Shown here one piece after another: positions 1 through 5,320 of a stretch of DNA of 5,320 nt. Every line of letters begins with the position of its first letter. Position 1 is the stretch's first letter. The stretch lies in the NCBI GenBank assembly GCA_009936885.1, contig JAACDT010000238.1, positions 1 to 5,320 on the forward strand. The letters run 5' to 3'. A program made the position numbers and the translations under genes. Under the pieces are notes generated by a model. That model had not been told where the DNA came from. It ran no database searches and worked only from the letters and a program-made list of their open reading frames with translations. This stretch comes from Alphaproteobacteria bacterium (GTDB lineage Bacteria; Pseudomonadota; Alphaproteobacteria; Puniceispirillales; Puniceispirillaceae).

Positions 1-1202
1 AATTCGCCTACCATGTTCGCTGTATAACAAGCAAGTGTCCATCCAAGATGACCATGTCCAGTATTATAAAATATGTTAGGTTTTCTGCCTTTTGCAACAA
101 GAGGGATCATATTAGGTCTCATCGGTCTTAAACCTGCCCATGGTTTTATATCCTTAGATGGAAGCTCTGGAAAATTGCATTCCACCCACTGAGTTAGAGG
201 CTTGATACGTGCATCCACAATATCAAGATTATACCCAGCGATTTCTGCTGTTCCGGCAACTCTAAATCTATCCCTTCCTAATCTTGATGTAACTATTTTA
301 GCCTCATCATCAAGCAAACTTACCATTGGCGCTTTTTGTTGCGCAACGCTGTCAAATAATAGCACTGTGATTGAATAGCCCTTTATTGGATAGATATTAA
401 TCCTGTCGCCTAATTTTCGCCCGAATTTATGACTAGCGACACCTGCGCATATTACGACGGCATCAAATATATCAACTCGTTCTTCCAAGCCGTGCGTTTG
501 TGAGACAATTTCAACCTCATGGTTAGATGTTTTTATGTCTGTTACATCTGTCCAAAGTTTAAACTCAACGCCGCGTGTACTTATAACATCTGCGAGATTA
601 GAGGTGAATTTATGAATATCGCCTGTTGAGTCTGTTCTGGTGTAGTATCCCCCAATAACCTTCTTAGTTAGGCTCGGCTCTATTTCCAGAATTTCACTTC
701 CCGAAAGACGTCGACGCTCCAGGCCACCTTCGGCCAATAGCTCATTAACTTTATGAGCATGATCAAATTCACGCTGACTATTATACACATGCAAAATGCC
801 ACAATCTGACTTGTCAAAATCTATGCCAGAATCATCTATGATTTTTTGCATTTGTTTGCGTGACTCGATCGCCATTCTTGTAGTCGCGATAGTGTTTTTT
901 CGGTAATTCCTTGTTTGTAGCAAGAATTCGCTAATCCAGCTTATCTTATGCCTATCTGGCCAATAATTCATCTTAAGCGGCGCCTCTTTCTTAAATAGCC
1001 ATGAGGCTGCTTTTAAAATTGTTCCAAAGTGATTCCAGACTTCTGCATTACTTGCAGAAAGTTGCCCTCCATTTGCATAGGATGTCATAACACTCGCATA
1101 GCGCTGTTTTTCAAAAACAGTCACCTTATATCCAAGCTGATTTAATATATAAGCTGTAGTAACCCCTGTTACACCTGCACCAATAATCGCAATAGATTTC
1201 AT
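1..1202 (-). CDS. dadA: D-amino acid dehydrogenase (DadA family, FAD-dependent), C-terminus cut by window edge
   Basis: An open frame of 400 codons runs leftward from ATG (1202-1200) off the left edge without a stop. The family oxidatively deaminates D-amino acids to 2-oxo acids plus ammonia, passing electrons from FAD to the respiratory chain at the inner membrane. Visible features, in order: an FAD-binding Rossmann motif GAGVTG (residues 8-13) with the acidic residue ending strand 2 at E31; the DadA-type SYANGGQLS (41-49); YPIKGYSIT (271-279); AGTAEIAGYN (316-325); GLRPMRPNMIPLV (357-369); and YNTGHGHLGWTLA (379-391). These align in order with my recollection of E. coli DadA (about 432 residues), so roughly 30 residues are missing. 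The start is supported by GGAG at 1216-1213, ten bases upstream. A tandem glycine riboswitch lies in its leader, so glycine or a related amino acid may be the physiological substrate. That is inference; a glycine-oxidase-like or other amino acid oxidase role remains possible. Confidence 0.9.
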   Translation of the reverse strand, partial: MKSIAIIGAGVTGVTTAYILNQLGYKVTVFEKQRYASVMTSYANGGQLSASNAEVWNHFGTILKAASWLFKKEAPLKMNYWPDRHKISWISEFLLQTRNYRKNTIATTRMAIESRKQMQKIIDDSGIDFDKSDCGILHVYNSQREFDHAHKVNELLAEGGLERRRLSGSEILEIEPSLTKKVIGGYYTRTDSTGDIHKFTSNLADVISTRGVEFKLWTDVTDIKTSNHEVEIVSQTHGLEERVDIFDAVVICAGVASHKFGRKLGDRINIYPIKGYSITVLLFDSVAQQKAPMVSLLDDEAKIVTSRLGRDRFRVAGTAEIAGYNLDIVDARIKPLTQWVECNFPELPSKDIKPWAGLRPMRPNMIPLVAKGRKPNIFYNTGHGHLGWTLACYTANMVGE

Positions 1203-1212
1203 TTTTTAAAGA

Positions 1213-1216
1213 CTCC
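1213..1216 (-). promoter_or_regulatory. Ribosome binding site of dadA
   Basis: On the minus strand GGAG lies ten bases before the dadA ATG. It fixes the start and is the probable target of riboswitch control: its last G is part of the segment GTCTTT (1213-1208), which is complementary to AAAGAC (1268-1263) at the 3' side of the second glycine aptamer. Confidence 0.7.
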
Positions 1217-1219
1217 AAA

Positions 1220-1255
1220 GTGTATGAATGCCGAAAAATGGCAATAAAAATACAC
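1220..1255 (-). promoter_or_regulatory. Stem-loop between glycine riboswitch and dadA ribosome binding site (possible expression platform)
   Basis: In the minus-strand transcript GTGTAT (1255-1250) is perfectly complementary to ATACAC (1225-1220). Inside this, TGCC (1243-1240, read on the minus strand) pairs with GGCA (1232-1229) around a seven-base loop. No uninterrupted U-run follows the hairpin, so it does not look like an intrinsic terminator. It sits just upstream of the GGAG ribosome binding site and is nested inside a further possible stem, AAAGAC (1268-1263) with GTCTTT (1213-1208). This arrangement suits translational rather than transcriptional control. The pairings are seen in the sequence; the regulatory role is inferred. 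Confidence 0.5.
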
Positions 1256-1258
1256 CTC

Positions 1259-1467
1259 GTCTGTCTTTGTACCTGAGAGTTTCCCATGAATACGGTTTTA
1301 CCGCTCTCTTAGTTATCCCCGTCGGTGAACCTTTTACGGTTACTTTCCAGACTGTTCACTTTAATTGGCCCTGTTGCCTGAGAGATTATGAGGCTTGTGC
1401 TCCTTCGGCGCTGCCATAAAATACATTATCGTATTTAAAACAGACTCTCCCAATCAGAGTATTGAAC
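1259..1467 (-). ncRNA. Tandem (two-aptamer) glycine riboswitch in the dadA leader
   Basis: Read on the minus strand, this has the hallmarks of the glycine riboswitch family. Aptamer 1 (about 1456-1362) has GGGAGAG at 1451-1445, core GCGCCGAAGGAGCA at 1411-1398 and CTCTCAGGCAACAGGGCC at 1384-1367. Its closing helix is TGATTGG (1456-1450) with CCAATTA (1368-1362), including one G-U pair. Aptamer 2 (about 1352-1259) has core CACCGACGGGGATAAC at 1327-1312 and CTCTCAGGTACAAAGACAG at 1279-1261, closed by GTCTG (1352-1348) with CAGAC (1263-1259). A leader segment GTTCA (1467-1463) is complementary to TGAAC (1358-1354) in the linker between aptamers, matching the leader-linker helix known for this class. 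The element lies directly upstream of dadA on the same strand and should make its expression respond to glycine. Whether glycine turns the gene on or off cannot be read with certainty; activation is typical for catabolic targets. Confidence 0.93.
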
Positions 1468-1476
1468 GCCTCAATG

Positions 1477-1515
1477 ATTATCACATTATCAAGCTGTCTT
1501 CAAATTTTTTTACAA
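1477..1515 (-). promoter_or_regulatory. Possible promoter of dadA and its riboswitch
   Basis: Reading the minus strand, TTGTAA (1515-1510) could be a -35 element for GATAAT (1490-1485), with a long 19-base spacer. Alternatively TTGAAG (1503-1498) could pair with a second GATAAT (1482-1477), with a short 15-base spacer. Both options would start transcription just before the riboswitch leader at 1467, which is the required place. The -10-like octamer occurs twice in tandem (TGATAATG then TGATAATC). Neither spacing is ideal, so the exact promoter is uncertain. Confidence 0.4.
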
Positions 1516-1566
1516 CCCGCTTTTGCGAATCTGGCAATGCTAATCATTAGAAATAGGGGATTATAC

Positions 1567-1595
1567 TTTACAGAATAAAACTTTATTACTATAAC
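1567..1595 (+). promoter_or_regulatory. Sigma-70-type promoter of hppA
   Basis: TTTACA (1567-1572) and TATAAC (1590-1595) each match the housekeeping consensus at five of six positions and are separated by an optimal 17 bases. The predicted transcription start near 1602 leaves a leader of about 68 bases before the hppA ATG. The leader contains the palindrome TTGGCCAA (1605-1612), whose role is unknown. This is a sequence-based prediction only. Confidence 0.6.
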
Positions 1596-1653
1596 CTAGC
1601 ACGCTTGGCCAAACAACATATTGGTTATGCACATTTTCTTTCAGACCACTTTT

Positions 1654-1659
1654 AAGAGG
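1654..1659 (+). promoter_or_regulatory. Ribosome binding site of hppA
   Basis: AAGAGG lies ten bases upstream of the ATG at 1670. It supports that start, which also gives the expected N-terminal membrane segment. Confidence 0.7.
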
Positions 1660-1669
1660 TACTTAAATC

Positions 1670-3676
1670 ATGACCAGCGCGTATATCCCTGTCGCTCTTG
1701 GGGCATCCGGCTTAATTGTCGCTTTTTTTGTTTATCAATGGATTAAAAAATCTCCAGTCGGAAACGGCCCGGCACAAGATATAGCTGATGAAATACATCT
1801 TGGCGCCATGGTCTTTATGGCCAGCGAGTATAAGCGTCTTGCAGTTTTTTGTGTGATTTGCATTGTTGCTCTTTACGCCAGCTTGGGAATGGGAACTGCT
1901 ATTGCATTTACCCTTGGTGCCTTATGTTCTGGCACCGCTGGTTATATTGGAATGTACACAGCCACGAAAGCTAACGTGCGAACAGCGGTAGCCGCCAAGA
2001 ATAAGGGCGCAGCTGAGGCATTGAATATAGCCTTTTTTGGAGGCTCTATTATGGGCCTTACGGTTGCATCGATGGGCTTGCTCGGAATAGGGGTGCTGTA
2101 CGGGTTTATGGGAAATACGTTGCACGGGATAGAATCTATTGAAGGCTTTGCAATGGGCGGCTCTTCTGTGGCTTTGTTCAGCCGTGTTGGCGGCGGTATT
2201 TTTACTAAATCTGCAGATGTTGGCGCTGACCTTGTTGGTAAGGTTGAAGCAGGCATTCCAGAAGACGACCCCCGCAATCCAGCGGTTATCGCCGATAATG
2301 TGGGTGATAACGTTGGTGATGTTGCAGGCATGGGTTCAGATATATTTGAGTCTTATTGTGGAGCGATGATCGCATCGATGGCTCTTGCTGCATCGATGTC
2401 AATGGCGTCCTTGGATGTCCTGGGCGGCAACAGAGCTGTATTGCAGTTCATGCCACTAGCTCTTGCATCAACAGGGCTTATTTGCTCACTACTTGGAATT
2501 TTGTCAGTAAAATTATTCTCTAACAAAAGCGCTGATGTTGCCTTGCGATTTGGTACCATAGGCGCTGCTGTTATTTTCATAGGTGCGGCCTATTTTGTGA
2601 TTACTAATATGGGCGCGTCCGTTGGTGTTTGGTATGCGGTGCTTGTGGGCGCGATAGGCGGTATCATTGTTGGTCTCGTAACTGAATATTATACAGGAGG
2701 TGCTCCGGTTCGAAAAATTGCCAAAGATGGTGAAACGGGTCCTGCAACTGTAATGATTTCTGGATTGGCAATTGGCATGCAGTCTGTTGCTATACCAGTG
2801 CTTACGATTGCAGCTATAATCTTCTTTGCAAATCTTTCAGCTGGTCTTTACGGCGTTGGAATGGCAGCTGTTGGTATGTTGGCTACGGTTGGAATTACCA
2901 TGGCGATTGATGCATATGGGCCAGTAGCAGACAATGCTGGCGGTATTGCTGAAATGGCTGAAATGGGGCCAGAAACACGTGAAATTACAGACTCTCTTGA
3001 CGAGGTTGGAAATAGCACTGCTGCAATCGGTAAAGGGTTTGCCATTAGTGCTGCTGCTCTGGCAGCTCTTGCTCTAATCAGTGCCTATATTGTTAAGGTC
3101 AGTAATGGAGACCCTGATTTTGTGCTTGCAATTAATGACCCGATTGTCCTTGTGGGTATGTTTATTGGCGGTATTTTCCCATTCCTTGTAAGTTCTATCA
3201 CGATGACCGCCGTTGGGGATGCTGCTTTTGAGATGATTATCGAAGTTAGACGCCAATTTAAGGAAATACCTGGCTTGATGGAAGGCAAAGCAAAGCCTGA
3301 TACAGCTCGCTGTGTTGATATTGCAACGCGGGCTGCGCTGCGCAAGATGATTCTACCTGGTTCACTAGCTGTGCTTGCTCCTGTTGTAATTGGCTTTGGT
3401 CTTGGACCAAAAGCGCTAGGAGGCATGCTTGGCGGCGCGCTAATCTGTTGTGTAATGATGGCTCTTATGATGGCAAATGCTGGCGGTGCATGGGATAATG
3501 CCAAGAAGTATGTTGAAAAGGGCAATTATGGCGGCAAGGGTTCTGATGTCCATAAAGCAGCTGTTGTTGGGGATACGGTTGGCGATCCTCTTAAAGATAC
3601 ATCTGGTCCAGCTATGAACATCCTAATCAATGTAATGGCTATTGTGAGCCTTGTTATCGCACCACTTCTTATTTGA
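1670..3676 (+). CDS. hppA: Membrane-bound ion-translocating inorganic pyrophosphatase (K+-dependent type)
   Basis: The 668-residue protein hydrolyses pyrophosphate to phosphate and uses the energy to pump H+ and/or Na+ across the inner membrane. It has the many-helix hydrophobic pattern of the family (about 16 membrane segments) and a length slightly below the usual 660-770. Visible active-site motifs: D183 and D187 in [21 protein letters not shown] from E198; DNVGDNVGD with D209, D213 and D217, then D224; [16 protein letters not shown] (414-429); and the C-terminal [14 protein letters not shown] with D635, D639, K642 and D643. The signature [10 protein letters not shown] (447-456) carries Ala at 451 and Gly at 454 where K+-independent enzymes have Lys and Thr, so K+ stimulation is expected. 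E227 in FESY of helix 6 is at the position typical of Na+-pumping and some H+-pumping members, so the pumped ion is undecided. The gene has its own promoter, ribosome binding site and terminator, so it is probably monocistronic. It is divergent from the dadA-type gene. Confidence 0.96.
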   Translation: MTSAYIPVALGASGLIVAFFVYQWIKKSPVGNGPAQDIADEIHLGAMVFMASEYKRLAVFCVICIVALYASLGMGTAIAFTLGALCSGTAGYIGMYTATKANVRTAVAAKNKGAAEALNIAFFGGSIMGLTVASMGLLGIGVLYGFMGNTLHGIESIEGFAMGGSSVALFSRVGGGIFTKSADVGADLVGKVEAGIPEDDPRNPAVIADNVGDNVGDVAGMGSDIFESYCGAMIASMALAASMSMASLDVLGGNRAVLQFMPLALASTGLICSLLGILSVKLFSNKSADVALRFGTIGAAVIFIGAAYFVITNMGASVGVWYAVLVGAIGGIIVGLVTEYYTGGAPVRKIAKDGETGPATVMISGLAIGMQSVAIPVLTIAAIIFFANLSAGLYGVGMAAVGMLATVGITMAIDAYGPVADNAGGIAEMAEMGPETREITDSLDEVGNSTAAIGKGFAISAAALAALALISAYIVKVSNGDPDFVLAINDPIVLVGMFIGGIFPFLVSSITMTAVGDAAFEMIIEVRRQFKEIPGLMEGKAKPDTARCVDIATRAALRKMILPGSLAVLAPVVIGFGLGPKALGGMLGGALICCVMMALMMANAGGAWDNAKKYVEKGNYGGKGSDVHKAAVVGDTVGDPLKDTSGPAMNILINVMAIVSLVIAPLLI

Positions 3677-3716
3677 GGGCAGTATTGCTTTTCTTAAATA
3701 TATGACTATTTTTTTT

Positions 3717-3747
3717 AAAGGGTCGGCAAGCTGTCGACCTTTTTTTT
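3717..3747 (+). terminator. Rho-independent terminator after hppA
   Basis: AAAGGGTCG (3717-3725) pairs with CGACCTTT (3735-3742) with one bulged G, around a short loop. The 3' arm merges into an eight-T run (3740-3747). It lies about 40 bases after the hppA TGA and separates hppA from the downstream monooxygenase. The reverse direction lacks a comparable T-run right after the stem, so it should act mainly on the plus strand. Confidence 0.85.
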
Positions 3748-3780
3748 AATCCTTCTAACCTGCGCTAAATGCTAATCAGC

Positions 3781-3785
3781 AGAGG
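3781..3785 (+). promoter_or_regulatory. Ribosome binding site deciding between GTG 3797 and ATG 3800
   Basis: AGAGG is 11 bases before GTG (3797-3799) and 14 bases before the adjacent ATG (3800-3802). The spacing favours GTG and codon preference favours ATG; the proteins would differ by one residue. Confidence 0.45.
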
Positions 3786-3796
3786 TATTATCAACA

Positions 3797-4915
3797 GTGA
3801 TGACTGAAGAAGTTGTAATCATTGGAAATAGTTTTAGCGGTCTTCGAACGGCGATTGCCTGCGCAAAACATGGCTATAAAGTCACGGTAATTGCGCCTAA
3901 TAACCATTCACGTTTCATCGGTGGATTACAAATAGCGCCTAACGGATTGGCTGCTTTATCGTCACTAGGGGTAGAGCAAGAAATACTGAATAAAGCGGTT
4001 AGACTTCTGGCAGTACAAATTAAAGCATTCGACACGGCGGTCAGCCTTACAAATATCCCACTCTCCTCGAAAAACGATCCTTATGTCTCAATTGCACGTC
4101 ACGATCTATATGAAATCTTGTTGAATAAATGCCTCACAAATTCACTTATTAAATTTATGGACGCCAGAGTTTTAGCTATCACGAACAAAAATAATCACAC
4201 TAAGCTGGCACTAGATATTGGTGAAATTATTACAGCGCCCATTATTATAGGTGCGGATGGCTGGGATGGCAAAACACGGCGCTTCATCAGCCCTTCAGCA
4301 AATCAGAAAAACTCTGGATATTCTATCTATCGGGGGATTTTTCCTGCATCAAAAGTGCCGGCGGGTTTTTCCTATCCTGATGTGCAATTATGGCTTGGTA
4401 ATTCGTGCCATTTAGTATCCTATCCAATCCAAAATAGCCAGGCTGTTAATTTCGTATTTGCTTTTTCAGAGCGCGCTTTTGAGTCTCACTCAATTGACGC
4501 TATCTTCTGCAATCATCCGGTGCTATCGATGCTGGGGGACTATACTCAAAATTGGCACTTAACCCCCATAAAGCAATTTGATTCATTATCAAACTGGCGA
4601 CGGGGCGGAATAACCTTAATTGGGGATGCAGCACACCCGATGCCCCCTCATTTAGCACAGGGGGCAGGGCAATCATTCATGGATGTTGCAAGCATTGAAA
4701 ATAATCTTGGCAAGGGGCTTACGCTTTCAAACGCAATTTATAATATGGTAACCACCCGAATGCCCGAATCTCATTCTGTTGCTAAAAAAAGCCAGCTTTC
4801 TGGAAATATTTTTCATATAAATAGCCCCGTTGCAGATTTAAGAAACCAGATCATCAGTATGGCTGGCCAAAAAGTTATTTCTGACTTTCTTCAGGATTTA
4901 TGGCTAACAGCATAA
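3797..4915 (+). CDS. FAD-dependent class A monooxygenase (salicylate hydroxylase/UbiH-like), substrate unknown
   Basis: The protein has 372 residues from GTG 3797, or 371 from ATG 3800. Class A flavoprotein monooxygenases use NAD(P)H and O2 to hydroxylate aromatic or related substrates in the cytoplasm. Visible are an N-terminal Rossmann beta-alpha-beta unit (VVIIGNSFSGLRTAIACAK), a central GADGWDGKTRR segment (152-162) matching the family's DG motif, and IGDAAHPMPPHLAQGAGQ (275-292), a clear FAD-ribityl (GD) motif. Several signature positions are unusual: GNSFSG (10-15) replaces the second Gly of GxGxxG with Ser, the DG motif lacks its usual Ser, and QSFMDVAS follows the GD motif where the family usually has an Ala/Gly-x-Glu-Asp-Ala pattern. 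The length is a little short for the family but there is no frameshift. The gene follows the hppA terminator, so it needs its own promoter, which I cannot identify in the short gap. The family assignment is firm; the reaction is not, and a related FAD oxidoreductase function is possible. Confidence 0.8.
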   Translation: MMTEEVVIIGNSFSGLRTAIACAKHGYKVTVIAPNNHSRFIGGLQIAPNGLAALSSLGVEQEILNKAVRLLAVQIKAFDTAVSLTNIPLSSKNDPYVSIARHDLYEILLNKCLTNSLIKFMDARVLAITNKNNHTKLALDIGEIITAPIIIGADGWDGKTRRFISPSANQKNSGYSIYRGIFPASKVPAGFSYPDVQLWLGNSCHLVSYPIQNSQAVNFVFAFSERAFESHSIDAIFCNHPVLSMLGDYTQNWHLTPIKQFDSLSNWRRGGITLIGDAAHPMPPHLAQGAGQSFMDVASIENNLGKGLTLSNAIYNMVTTRMPESHSVAKKSQLSGNIFHINSPVADLRNQIISMAGQKVISDFLQDLWLTA

Positions 4916-4948
4916 CGCTAAATCCTTTTAAAAAAGAATTAGATTATG
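4911..4948. repeat. Imperfect inverted repeat at the end of the monooxygenase gene
   Basis: CATAAcgCTAA (4911-4921) is complementary to TTAGaTTATG (4939-4948), allowing a nine-pair stem with a small asymmetric internal loop around a 17-base A/T-rich loop. The 5' arm includes the monooxygenase stop codon. No T-run follows on the plus strand, so it is at best a weak or 3'-end-protecting structure. A perfect ten-base palindrome, CTGCTAGCAG, follows directly at 4949-4958. Confidence 0.35.
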
Positions 4949-4990
4949 CTGCTAGCAGGCATCCAATCACAGATACTTCCCCTTAGGTTT

Positions 4991-5299
4991 TCATAACATC
5001 TTCTGAGCCATGGACAGCATCAATACCATCACTAGCCATTTTGGTTTCATCCAGCCGATCAGAAGCCCCCAAACGATGCCATCAAGGACAAACTAAAATG
5101 GAGATGACACATATCCTGATATTAGAGAATTTGCAATATAGGTAGAGAAATGCTCATAGTTAAAAAAGTAACCCCAGCGGAGCAAATTTGATATATTATC
5201 TACAAATACCTGCATCATAAAAAAATTAAATATTCCGATTAAAAGACCAAGAAAAGCAGCTAGTTTAATGCCTTTAACTAAAGAAGCGTTATTAGTCAT
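4991..5299 (-). pseudogene. Small membrane protein gene with in-frame amber stop (68 codons, TAG, 33 more codons)
   Basis: ATG at 5299-5297 is preceded by AAGAG six bases upstream. The first 68 codons encode a short polar N-terminus, then a hydrophobic stretch (about residues 10-32, GLLIGIFNFFMMQVFV) and an aromatic-rich segment, ending in SSPF at TAG (5095-5093). In the same frame the sequence stays open for 33 more codons to TGA (4993-4991). This encodes FVLDGIVWGLLIGWMK and a second hydrophobic stretch, which look like the natural continuation of a small integral membrane protein of about 102 residues. A single C-to-T change (CAG to TAG) would explain the interruption. I do not recognise the family. 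Alternatives are a genuine 68-residue protein with chance hydrophobic sequence downstream, a sequencing error, or translational read-through. It converges on the monooxygenase gene; its promoter lies beyond the right edge. Confidence 0.5.
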
Positions 5300-5320
5300 T
5301 TTTTTCTCTTATTGCGTGAT

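Larger units (their letters stand above)
1468..1669. other. Promoter half of the dadA-hppA divergent intergenic region
   Basis: No gene is visible here. The stretch holds the proposed leftward and rightward promoters, whose upstream ends are about 50 bases apart. Between them are an A/T-rich tract with seven T's at 1505-1511 and a small inverted repeat CTAATCATTAG (1540-1550). A shared operator is possible, but no known regulator site is recognisable. Confidence 0.5.

Noticed and set aside
1..5. The window begins with AATTC, like a cut EcoRI site
   Set aside because: The right end does not match and another GAATTC exists inside dadA near 925, so this is probably coincidence.
1228..1419. A 63-codon open frame on the plus strand
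   Set aside because: It lies antisense to the glycine riboswitch, has no ribosome binding site and encodes low-complexity, non-family-like sequence; the RNA element explains the conservation-like pattern.
2139..2369. A 76-codon hydrophobic plus-strand frame within hppA
   Set aside because: It overlaps the catalytic region of hppA in another frame; its hydrophobicity is a by-product of the membrane protein codons.
1942..3525. Several minus-strand open frames of 60-146 codons inside hppA
   Set aside because: They are Pro/Ser/Ile-rich mirror images of the Gly/Ala-rich pyrophosphatase codons and have no independent support.
1536..3778. AATGCTAATCA occurs upstream of both hppA (1536-1546) and the monooxygenase (3768-3778)
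   Set aside because: An 11-base repeat is expected by chance a few times in a 5.3 kb window, and the two copies sit at very different distances from their genes.
3748..3796. A promoter for the monooxygenase
   Set aside because: A TATTAT-like -10 at 3786-3791 has no matching -35 and would start transcription at or after the start codon, so no promoter could be supported.

Overview
The window looks like a chromosomal segment from an AT-leaning Gram-negative bacterium. A tandem glycine riboswitch, a DadA-type D-amino acid dehydrogenase and a membrane-bound pyrophosphatase together suggest a proteobacterium, possibly a marine alphaproteobacterium. That placement is an impression from gene content and style, not a measured phylogeny.

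Layout. (1) Bases 1-1202, minus strand: a dadA-type FAD dehydrogenase whose last roughly 30 codons lie beyond the left edge. (2) Bases 1203-1669: a 467-base divergent intergenic region. Its left half holds, on the minus strand, a complete two-aptamer glycine riboswitch (about 1259-1467), followed by a stem-loop and the dadA ribosome binding site. Its right half holds a good sigma-70-type promoter and ribosome binding site for the rightward gene. (3) Bases 1670-3676, plus strand: hppA, a complete ion-pumping pyrophosphatase with K+-dependent-type signature residues, closed by a strong rho-independent terminator. (4) Bases 3797-4915, plus strand: a class A FAD-dependent monooxygenase of the salicylate hydroxylase/UbiH type with several altered signature residues; its substrate is unknown. 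(5) Bases about 4991-5299, minus strand: a small membrane protein gene interrupted by an in-frame TAG at 5093-5095, converging on the monooxygenase.

How the parts relate. The best-supported regulatory unit is glycine sensing by the tandem riboswitch controlling the DadA-like enzyme, which points to amine oxidation of glycine or a related amino acid. HppA recovers energy from pyrophosphate as an ion gradient and is independently promoted and terminated. Nothing visible links the monooxygenase or the small membrane protein to the other genes. I see no mobile element, CRISPR array, tRNA or rRNA. I found no convincing wholly new system; the most rewarding items are the riboswitch-dadA pairing and its possible expression platform, the ion specificity of the pyrophosphatase, and the amber-interrupted membrane gene.
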